Source: Betaproteobacteria bacterium (lineage in GTDB: Bacteria > Pseudomonadota > Gammaproteobacteria > Burkholderiales > Ga0077523). From it: 64,000 nt of DNA. A program made the translations under genes and the position numbers. This document shows positions 7,422-14,348 of the stretch, piece by piece (positions within the stretch are counted from its first letter, which is position 1; each line of letters opens with the position of its first letter). The notes beneath the pieces were generated by a model. The model saw only the letters and a program-made list of their open reading frames with translations. It searched no databases and was not told where the DNA came from. The DNA lies in the NCBI GenBank assembly GCA_016125475.1, contig WGLR01000029.1:42386-106385 (forward strand). The letters run 5' to 3'.

Positions 7422-8582
7422 ATGATCTCTTCACATCACGACCCGGTTCGCATCGGGGTCCTGTTTTCGGAATCCGGCGTCACGTCGGTCATAGAGACCT
7501 CGCAGCGCATCGGCACGATGCTGGCCGTCGAGGAAATCAACGCGTCGGGCGGCATCGACGGACGCGAACTGCAGATGATCTTCCGGGATCCGCAGTCGCG
7601 CCCATCGCTCTACCGCACGCTCGCGGAGGAGCTCATCGTCGAGGAGGACATCCGCGTGATCGCCGGCTGTTACATGTCGAGCACGCGGAAGGCGGTGATC
7701 CCCGTCCTCGAGAGATGGAATGCGCTCCTGCTCTATCCGACGCTGTACGAAGGGTTCGAGTACTCCCGGCACGTCTTCTACACGGGCGCGGCCCCGAACC
7801 AGAACAGCGTCCAGCTCGCCGAGTTCATGACACGCAAGTTCGGCTCGCGCGTGTTCATGGTGGGTTCCGACTACGTGTATCCGTACGAGTCCAACCGCAT
7901 CATGAGCGACCTCGTTCTCGAGCGAGGCGGCGAGAAGGTCGCGGAACACTATCTCCCGCTCGGCGCCACGCAGTCGGACTTCGATGCAGTGGTGCGCCTG
8001 GTGCGCGACGACAGCCCGGACTTCATCTTCTCGACCGTCGTGGGCGAGGGCACGGCCATGCTATACCGGGCCTACCGCGAAGCCGGTCTCGACCCCGCAC
8101 GGATGCCGATCGCGAGCCTCACGACCTGCGAGGCCGAGGTCGCCCAGATGGGTGCCGAGTTCGCGGAAGGGCACATCACGTCCGCCCCCTACTTCCACTC
8201 GGTCGACACACCCGCGAACCGGAAGGCCGTCGAGGCCCTGCAGGCGGGCTTCGGTTCGTCGCAGCTCGCGAACCAATGTCTCGAAGCCGCGTATTTCCAG
8301 ATCCACCTTCTCGCCGACGCGATGCGCCGCGCGAATCCCGACGAAGTGGAATCGCTGCTCCGTGCACTTCCCGGATCGGAATTCGAGGCACCGCAGGGTC
8401 GTGTCCGGATCGACGAGCAGAACCACCACACGCATCTGCATCCCCGGATCGGCCGCGCGAACACCCGCGGGCAGTTCGACATCCTGGAGCAGGCCAAGGA
8501 CCGCGTCCGCCCGGACCCCTACCTCGTCTCGCACACGCTGCAGGACTGGTCGGTACGGACGGCCCTGCGTTCGAGCGCATGA
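7422..8582 (+). CDS. amiC: Amide-binding sensor and negative regulator AmiC
   Basis: 386 residues, one more than Pseudomonas AmiC. It has the periplasmic-binding-protein fold but no signal peptide, as expected for the cytosolic sensor that holds AmiR silent until an amide binds. Pocket residues align with an offset of one: Tyr84, Ser86 (GCYMSS), Tyr105, Thr107 (YPTLYEG) and Tyr151 (GSDYVYPYE). The C-terminus keeps the AmiC-type RPDPYLVSHTLQDWS. The frame is open upstream to 7335, but the family start and the protein length favour ATG 7422. It diverges from the amide operon and is followed by amiR after 19 bases. Confidence 0.95.
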   Translation: MISSHHDPVRIGVLFSESGVTSVIETSQRIGTMLAVEEINASGGIDGRELQMIFRDPQSRPSLYRTLAEELIVEEDIRVIAGCYMSSTRKAVIPVLERWNALLLYPTLYEGFEYSRHVFYTGAAPNQNSVQLAEFMTRKFGSRVFMVGSDYVYPYESNRIMSDLVLERGGEKVAEHYLPLGATQSDFDAVVRLVRDDSPDFIFSTVVGEGTAMLYRAYREAGLDPARMPIASLTTCEAEVAQMGAEFAEGHITSAPYFHSVDTPANRKAVEALQAGFGSSQLANQCLEAAYFQIHLLADAMRRANPDEVESLLRALPGSEFEAPQGRVRIDEQNHHTHLHPRIGRANTRGQFDILEQAKDRVRPDPYLVSHTLQDWSVRTALRSSA

Positions 8583-8601
8583 CACCGTCCCGCCACCACG
8601 C

Positions 8602-9219
8602 ATGAAGACGCACGGTTCCGGCACCTCGAAGCTGCTGCGGGAACTGCGTTCGCTGAACGTCGTCGTGTACCACCCCGAGGACGCGGACGGCCAGGAGCTG
8701 ATCGCACAGCTGCGCCGGATCGGGTGTCACGTGAAGGCGTTCTGGCCCCCGAGAAAGTCGCTCCCCGACGAGACGGACCTCGTCTTCCTGGCGGTGAGGC
8801 CCGAAGTGGCCTCCTTCGATCCGGCCTGGAGCAGGCGCGACGATGCGCCTCCCGTGATCGTCATCGTGAACTACGAAAATCCGACGATGGTGGAAAGCGT
8901 CCTCAGGCTGAACGCGTTCGGCGTGGTCGCGGCGCCGGTCAAGTCGTTCGGACTGCTCACGACGATCGTGGTCGCACGCAACCAGATCGAGCGCGTGCGC
9001 GAGCGCGTGCGATACGTCGCGAAGCTCGAGCAGCGGCTCGCGAGTCAGCGCAAGATCGCGAAGGCCAAGACGATCCTCATGCAGACCCGGTCCGTGAGCG
9101 AGGAGGACGCCTACAAGCTCATCCGGGAGCAGGCCATGACCAAGCGCGTGACCACCGAAGAGATCGCGGACGCGATCATCAAGGCCAACGACATCCTCTC
9201 GTTCGACGCCAAGCCCTGA
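8602..9219 (+). CDS. amiR: Transcription antiterminator AmiR (ANTAR domain)
   Basis: 205 residues. AmiR binds leader RNA and allows transcription through a terminator. The N-terminal two thirds form a receiver-like domain lacking a standard phosphorylation triad (NVVVYHPEDADG, DLVFLAVRPE). A coiled-coil linker (about 125-150) leads into the ANTAR domain, with AKTILMQTRSVSEEDAYKLI and REQAMTKRVTTEEIADAI. The partner AmiC is immediately upstream, and a fitting RNA target lies in the divergent amide operon leader at 6858-6959. ATG 8602 is the first good start after the amiC stop. Confidence 0.95.
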   Translation: MKTHGSGTSKLLRELRSLNVVVYHPEDADGQELIAQLRRIGCHVKAFWPPRKSLPDETDLVFLAVRPEVASFDPAWSRRDDAPPVIVIVNYENPTMVESVLRLNAFGVVAAPVKSFGLLTTIVVARNQIERVRERVRYVAKLEQRLASQRKIAKAKTILMQTRSVSEEDAYKLIREQAMTKRVTTEEIADAIIKANDILSFDAKP

Positions 9220-9272
9220 TCGTCTCGCGTGCGCCGTCACGCCGCGTTGGCGCCGTCACGTCGCCGGCCCCG

Positions 9273-10451
9273 TCATGGCCGGTCCGCCGCCGGCCGGAAG
9301 CTCAGGCTCGTCCGGAGCAGGCAGTGATCCGACGCGCCGATCCGGGGCAGGTCGAGACGCGCAGGCAGGAGACCCGCACGCAGGGAATCGGCATCGAGGA
9401 CCGCGAGCAGGCTCCGGCTCACCACGAGCTGGTCGACGACACCGAAGCACGCCCCGTGAACCGCGACGCCGCGATCGACTGCGGCCAGACGCAGGGCCCC
9501 GCCTTCGGGTTCGCCATCGTCCAGTTCCGGGAACACGTTGCGGGTCGCGTGCGGCTGCGGAGGACTCGCGGGATCGCTGCCGTCCCGCCGCGCGCGATAG
9601 CGACCTCTCACCTCGGCTTCGAGGTCCCGGTTCCAGTCGCCCACGATCACGAACGGTCGCCGCGCGCGCCCCTGCGCCTCGACCCAGGCCTCGAGCGGCA
9701 CCACCTGTCGCTGCAGCATCGCGCAACTCGCGTTCGCCTCCCGGTCGAGCGACCCCCCGACGCAGAACGCCTTGAGATGTACGTTGAGGATCGTGAGGAC
9801 ATGCCCCGCGATCCCGAGCGTGAGTTCGAGTCCGCGACGCACGGGATGCGGAACGTCGGCGGCGTCTTCGAGGCTCAGGGACGCGACCTCCCGACACGCG
9901 GTGACGAACCCTGAGGTGGCGCGCACCGCGAACGCGAGGTTCTGGGCGTCGTCGCGCGTGGTCACGCACGCGACGCGATACCCGGTCGGAAGCACGGCGT
10001 CGACCGCATCGCGCCCCGCCACTTCCTGCAGCGCGATCACGTCGACCCGCTCGAGTGCGAGCCGTTTGAGGGACTCTCTCACGGGAACGAGCTTGTCGGC
10101 GATGTAGCTGCGCTCGTCCGGCAGCCCCGCGAAACGATAGACATCGCAGAATGGCAGGTCCGGACGCAGCCTGACGTTTGGCCAGCCCAGCGCGGCGCAC
10201 CGGGACCAGAAACGCTCTCGCCGCAGCGTTCGCGCGTCGGCGAGCCATTCGGCGTTCCAGGACGCCAGCGTGAGCACCCGGGGGCGCGACGGTTCCCCGA
10301 CCGTACCGGCGGCATCTCGCCCGACGGTCTCCGCGCGTACGTCCGGCAGGACCAGAAGCAGCAACAGCAACAGCACAGGCGCCACGGCCCGGTGAATCGT
10401 GTACCGGAACACCGCCGGCGAACCGGAGCCGCCATACGTCCGTGAGTGCAT
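9273..10451 (-). CDS. Secreted endonuclease/exonuclease/phosphatase-family protein
   Basis: 392 residues. The EEP (DNase I-like) fold is shown by TLASWNAEWL, VIALQEVAG, the GDWNRD motif and the terminal SDHCLL. The start chosen (10451) gives a long hydrophobic leader with nine leucines in a row region and a cleavage-like VRAE, so export is likely. Other in-frame starts exist at 10490 and 10499. Substrate (DNA, phosphoester or lipid) cannot be told. It converges with amiR and is divergent from the 10578 gene. No functional link to the amide genes is evident. Confidence 0.8.
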   Translation of the reverse strand: MHSRTYGGSGSPAVFRYTIHRAVAPVLLLLLLLVLPDVRAETVGRDAAGTVGEPSRPRVLTLASWNAEWLADARTLRRERFWSRCAALGWPNVRLRPDLPFCDVYRFAGLPDERSYIADKLVPVRESLKRLALERVDVIALQEVAGRDAVDAVLPTGYRVACVTTRDDAQNLAFAVRATSGFVTACREVASLSLEDAADVPHPVRRGLELTLGIAGHVLTILNVHLKAFCVGGSLDREANASCAMLQRQVVPLEAWVEAQGRARRPFVIVGDWNRDLEAEVRGRYRARRDGSDPASPPQPHATRNVFPELDDGEPEGGALRLAAVDRGVAVHGACFGVVDQLVVSRSLLAVLDADSLRAGLLPARLDLPRIGASDHCLLRTSLSFRPAADRP

Positions 10452-10577
10452 CGCGCAAGCCTGTAACAATGGTCCCTTACCGTCTCGCATCCTAGTCATT
10501 CCCGGCCGCGCGGGACAGGGCGCGTGTGGAAGTATCGCCTCCCGCGCCGCTTGCCTGCACGCGCTGAGCCCCCTGCC

Positions 10578-11201
10578 ATGAGCGAGATTCTCGGCCTGTT
10601 TCCCACGCCGCTGATGCGGATCGAAAAGCTGCTGCCGCGCGAGATCGTGACGCCGCTGGCCGAGCGCTTCCGCCTTGCCGCACGCACGTCCAACTCGCGC
10701 TCCGACCGTCTGTCCCACAGCGAGATCGTGCCGCCCGGACACGACGACCTGATGGCGCGGGCCGGGGAGTGCCTCACGCCGGCCGTCGCGGATTTCGGCG
10801 TGCACCTCTTCGGCGAGCGTCTCGACTGGACCATCAAGGAGATGTGGGTGAACGTCCTCGAGACGGGCGGCTTCCAGGCGATGCACAACCACGCGAACAG
10901 TTTCGTGTCGGGCGTCGTCTATCTAACGCCGACGCACGAGTCCGCCGTGACCGTCTTCATGAAGAGCCCCGGGGGCAGCGAATTCGCATTTAGTCACGCG
11001 AACGAGAACACCGTCACGGGGCCGTTCAACGCGCAGAAGTTCGCCCTTCCGGAACCCGCCCCCGGAGACGTCGTGCTCTTCCCGAGCTACCTGCTGCACG
11101 AGGTGCCGACGAACCGGGGCGCGCAACGCATCACGCTGGCGTTCAACGCGATTCCCGAACGGCTCGATTCCTGGGGTTACTCGATCCGGTTCGGTAGCTA
11201 G
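10578..11201 (+). CDS. Putative 2OG-Fe(II) oxygenase-like protein
   Basis: 207 residues. Resembles a family of hypothetical proteins annotated as putative 2-oxoglutarate/Fe(II) oxygenases. The core has MHNHANSFVSGVVYL, a histidine cluster that begins the jelly roll, and LLHEVPTNRGAQRITLAFN near the C-terminus, where the distal His and the Arg for 2OG would sit. The exact iron ligands are not certain. The frame is open upstream to 10524, but ATG 10578 gives the family start (LFPTPLM). Substrate unknown; often such proteins stand alone, as here. Confidence 0.7.
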   Translation: MSEILGLFPTPLMRIEKLLPREIVTPLAERFRLAARTSNSRSDRLSHSEIVPPGHDDLMARAGECLTPAVADFGVHLFGERLDWTIKEMWVNVLETGGFQAMHNHANSFVSGVVYLTPTHESAVTVFMKSPGGSEFAFSHANENTVTGPFNAQKFALPEPAPGDVVLFPSYLLHEVPTNRGAQRITLAFNAIPERLDSWGYSIRFGS

Positions 11202-11308
11202 CACGAATGCGCGCACCGCCTTCCCAGGCCGTCCGGTCCGGAACAACGTCGCCGGTCGATCGCACCACCATCACGCGACCGCCCGGTCGCGCACCGGAGC
11301 CCGACCCA

Positions 11309-11752
11309 ATGACCGACCACAGAAGAAGAACCACCGTCCTTGCCGTCGCGCTCGGACCGATCCTCGCCGTCACGCGCGACCGTGCGGCACTCGCCCACGA
11401 GTACTACACGCGATCCTTCACGATCATCCACCCGTGGTCCCTGCCGACGGCAACGGACCGGACGGCACGCGTCCCCGTCTACATGAAATTCGAGCAGATC
11501 GCCGCGCCCGACAGGCTGGTCGGGGCGATTTCGCGCGTGACCGCGAGCGTGGAACTGGTCGGACCCGACGGTGCACGCGTGGACGCGATCGACATCCCAG
11601 TCGGTCCGACGCACGAGTTCACCGCTGACGGTCCGCACCTCGTCCTCGTCGATCTCGCGACGCGTTTCCGGATGGGCCGCCAGTACCCCCTCACGCTGCA
11701 TTTCGAGCGCAGCGGCACCGTCGACACCGACATCTCGATCGGCGACGACTGA
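11309..11752 (+). CDS. PCu(A)C-like periplasmic protein lacking copper ligands
   Basis: 147 residues with an N-terminal signal (RRRTTVLAVALGPILAV, cleavage near ALA-HEYY). The fold markers of PCu(A)C copper chaperones are present: IIHPWSLPTA, RLVGAISRVTASVELV, HLVLVDLATRF and YPLTLHFERSGTV. The canonical metal motif H(M)x10Mx21HxM is degraded: after RVTASVEL the expected His and Met are missing, and HLML has become HLVL. Copper delivery in the usual way is therefore doubtful; another periplasmic role or another metal is possible. The start at 11309 is chosen because it gives a normal signal peptide; the frame is open to 11207. Confidence 0.7.
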   Translation: MTDHRRRTTVLAVALGPILAVTRDRAALAHEYYTRSFTIIHPWSLPTATDRTARVPVYMKFEQIAAPDRLVGAISRVTASVELVGPDGARVDAIDIPVGPTHEFTADGPHLVLVDLATRFRMGRQYPLTLHFERSGTVDTDISIGDD

Positions 11753-11770
11753 ACCGTTCACCAGTCCGCC

Positions 11771-11808
11771 AAAACAGACGGGCCCGGACATCTGTCCGGG
11801 CCCGTCTG
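11771..11808 (-). terminator. Strong terminator hairpin between convergent genes
   Basis: Bases 11775-11790 and 11793-11808 are perfect 16-bp complements; on the minus strand the stem is followed by TTTT (11771-11774). It would end transcription of the PHP-like gene, and probably also blocks read-through from the PCu(A)C-like gene on the plus strand. Confidence 0.75.
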
Positions 11809-11895
11809 CGCACTCACTTCACGAGGATGCGGGCACCGCGTCGTCGGGCACGGCCCTGCGCCGTGCCCGTCCGGTCCCTAGCCCCTACCGCACGA

Positions 11896-13956
11896 TCACT
11901 TGATGCCAGCCACTGCGTAGGAACCCTTAACCTCGATGAAGACCGGGTTGCTGTAGAACCAGAGATCGGCCCATGCGGCGACGTCGTAGCTCGACGCCTT
12001 CACACCGTTTACGACGTTCATGTGGTCCGGGCAGTCGATCGAACCGCACGGGATGACGTTGTCGACGGCGTCGAAGTCGAGCAGCGGGTTGCCCTGGGCG
12101 TCGGTCTCGTAGGGCACGGCCGCCGGCAGGTTGGTCCCGCGCAGGCGCAGGTACTGAGAGGCCTGCACCGCCGGAATCCGGTACGACATCACGCGGACAC
12201 CATTGCGATGGGACTTCCAGTTGCTCACGTTGAACGTCCGCTTGAGAGCGGCGGACGGATTCGTCGCGGCAGGCGATCCGATCGGACCCGCGTAGGCTGC
12301 GGTGTTCGAGGGATCCACGTAGCCGGTCACGAGACCGCCGATCACGTCGATGTGATCGAGGACCGGCGCGTTCAGCGGCTGCTCGATGCCGATCTGCTTC
12401 AGCGACGGGTTCGGGAACGCGTACGGGGCGAAGTTCGTGCCCTGCGGGTCGCGCACGGCGATCGTCACGACGACGTCGGTGCCCGGACGGACGCGGAGCT
12501 TCTCGCCCATCGTCGCACAGCCCTCGACGTCCACGTCGGTGTTGCCCAGCACGGCGCGCACCGCGGCGTCCTCGATCCGGTGGTCCTTGTGGTCGCCACC
12601 CTCCCCGCGCGGGGCCGCGCAGGCCACGAACGCGAGACGGTCGATGAGACCTCCGTTCGCGACGAAGCTGTTGCCCGTGCGCAGACCGTCGACGACGGTG
12701 CCAGGCGTGGCCTTGCCGCCACCGCGGACCATCACGAAGTCCCGCGTGTACTCGCCGGGGTAGAAGTCGCCCGTGGTGGGGCCGACGTCAGGACCGAACG
12801 AACCACGGTTGTGATAGTCGGAGCTCGCGAAGAAGAACCAGTTGCGGCCCTCGCCCAGCAGCGCATCCCACATGCCGCCGATCAGCGCACCATAGGCGCC
12901 CGTACCACCGTACGTGCCACCCCCTGCAGCGCCACGCCCGTAACCACCGCGCCCGAGTTGGGGCTGGTGGCCCGGCATCGTCTCGAAGCCGAACGCCACG
13001 GTCGGTGCGGCATTGTTGTAGTCCCGGAAATGATTCACGTCGAAGCCGCGGCTGGCGTTCGGGTCGAACACGCCCGCACGCTCGACGTGCGCGGGAATGT
13101 AGAAGCTTGCGCGCGGGAACTTCGCCGCCATCCACTTGACGCCCTCGAGCGACTTGAGGTGACCGTCGACGCCGGTGTTGTACGTGCCCATCAGCTTGAG
13201 GGCGGTGGCGTCGAGTTGCGCGTTGAGCGCGCTGCCCGGCACCGAGCAGTCCCAGTTGTTGGGACCAGTCGAGCCGACGAAGTTGCCGCGGCTCGTGTCA
13301 CCGTCCGAGCGGTCGAAGCAGTACTCGAACATCGCCATCGCGTCGGCGTTGCCGGCGCCACGACGGGGAAGCTGCCCGTCGATGACGGACGACGAGGTGT
13401 GCTCGTGACCAGGTACGTTCTGCTCGAGACCCATGAACAGCGGCTTGTTGCGGGCGCGCGATTCCTGTTCGATGACCGGATACATGTAGTCCTGGATCTC
13501 CTGCCACTTCCACATCCTGCGCGCCGTGTCGGGACCGTTCACGTCGCCCTTGATGGCGGCGTTGCCCACAGTGTTGGTCCAGAGCTGGTTCGGGCCCATC
13601 TGATCGCTCGCGGGCTGTCCACCGGCCGGATAGTTCGGATCCTCGAGCGGCTGCTCGAGGAGCGTGCAGTTCCGTGCGCTGCTGCCACCGTGGCCAACCT
13701 GCACGAACCAGTCGAGGCCGAATGTGTCCGTGGACTTCTTCACGAGCTTCTGCACGGACAGCGAACCGTCGGAGCAGGTCGTGTGGTTGTGGAAGTCGCC
13801 GGTCAGGTAGCGGCCCGCCGCCTTGCGGGCGTGCTCGTGCTCGCGCTCGTGTTCGTGTTCGCCCGACACCGCTACCGACGTGTAGGTCAGCGCCGTGATG
13901 CCGAGCACCGCGACGGTCGCGGTCCCGATCGAGCAATTTCTCTTTCTTGAATTCAT
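11896..13956 (-). CDS. Large secreted PHP-fold (DUF3604-like) protein with His-rich N-terminus
   Basis: 686 residues. After a signal peptide (residues 1-31) comes the His/Glu-rich EHEHEREHEH stretch (33-42). The PHP-type metal site starts with DFHNHTTCSDGS (His56, His58), and later metal-ligand-like segments are FMGLEQNVPGHEH, IPAHVERAG and SSDYHNRG. A Gly-rich loop lies in the middle. This architecture matches secreted PHP/DUF3604 metal-dependent hydrolase-like proteins; the substrate is unknown. ATG 13956 has AGGAG 8 bases upstream. It is divergent from the 14349-18876 gene set (membrane/spermidine-synthase-like, parvulin, HupE/UreJ), a combination I associate with DUF3604 genes elsewhere from general knowledge. 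Confidence 0.75.
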   Translation of the reverse strand: MNSRKRNCSIGTATVAVLGITALTYTSVAVSGEHEHEREHEHARKAAGRYLTGDFHNHTTCSDGSLSVQKLVKKSTDTFGLDWFVQVGHGGSSARNCTLLEQPLEDPNYPAGGQPASDQMGPNQLWTNTVGNAAIKGDVNGPDTARRMWKWQEIQDYMYPVIEQESRARNKPLFMGLEQNVPGHEHTSSSVIDGQLPRRGAGNADAMAMFEYCFDRSDGDTSRGNFVGSTGPNNWDCSVPGSALNAQLDATALKLMGTYNTGVDGHLKSLEGVKWMAAKFPRASFYIPAHVERAGVFDPNASRGFDVNHFRDYNNAAPTVAFGFETMPGHQPQLGRGGYGRGAAGGGTYGGTGAYGALIGGMWDALLGEGRNWFFFASSDYHNRGSFGPDVGPTTGDFYPGEYTRDFVMVRGGGKATPGTVVDGLRTGNSFVANGGLIDRLAFVACAAPRGEGGDHKDHRIEDAAVRAVLGNTDVDVEGCATMGEKLRVRPGTDVVVTIAVRDPQGTNFAPYAFPNPSLKQIGIEQPLNAPVLDHIDVIGGLVTGYVDPSNTAAYAGPIGSPAATNPSAALKRTFNVSNWKSHRNGVRVMSYRIPAVQASQYLRLRGTNLPAAVPYETDAQGNPLLDFDAVDNVIPCGSIDCPDHMNVVNGVKASSYDVAAWADLWFYSNPVFIEVKGSYAVAGIK

Positions 13957-14348
13957 GCAGTTGCTCCTGAGGGTTCAGGTTGGTGGTGTAAGTGCCGGGT
14001 CGTGCCCCGGGGAACCGCACGCGGCCGTTGCCGGACGCGACGCTGCGGGATGATGCGGGGCGAACATTTCTTGCAGCTACCTGTCATCAGGCGTCGGCGT
14101 GGTCCGTTCAGACGCTCTCGTCGACGCGGTGTCGTGCCACCGGTCTGCCGAGGAACCCCCAAAAGGATCCGTTCGGACTATGCGAAGGACCGGTTCACGG
14201 TCCTGCTGTCACGGCAACGCGCTAGATGCGCGCCATTGCACGCCGCTAAGATCCGCGACCCTCTTCCGTCGATGGCACGTCACGGAGACGTCCTCGCGGT
14301 CGAGTTCTCTGCCCGCTACGAGCCGCTTCCTGCGCAAGACTCTCTCCG
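13957..14348. other. Divergent intergenic region, no gene seen
   Basis: 392 bases between the divergent PHP-like gene and the 14349 gene. Apart from the AGGAG site of the former I found no convincing promoter hexamers, hairpin terminator or small gene. Short open frames here lack ribosome sites. Confidence 0.5.

Noticed and set aside
13800..13855. Short tandem codons in the PHP gene as a CRISPR or VNTR
   Set aside because: Only a few degenerate six-base units coding for His/Glu; no spacers and no array.
11827..13950. 707-codon plus-strand frame opposite the PHP-like gene
   Set aside because: Composition is Arg/Val/His-rich as expected from the complement of a coding strand; the minus-strand product has signal peptide and metal motifs.
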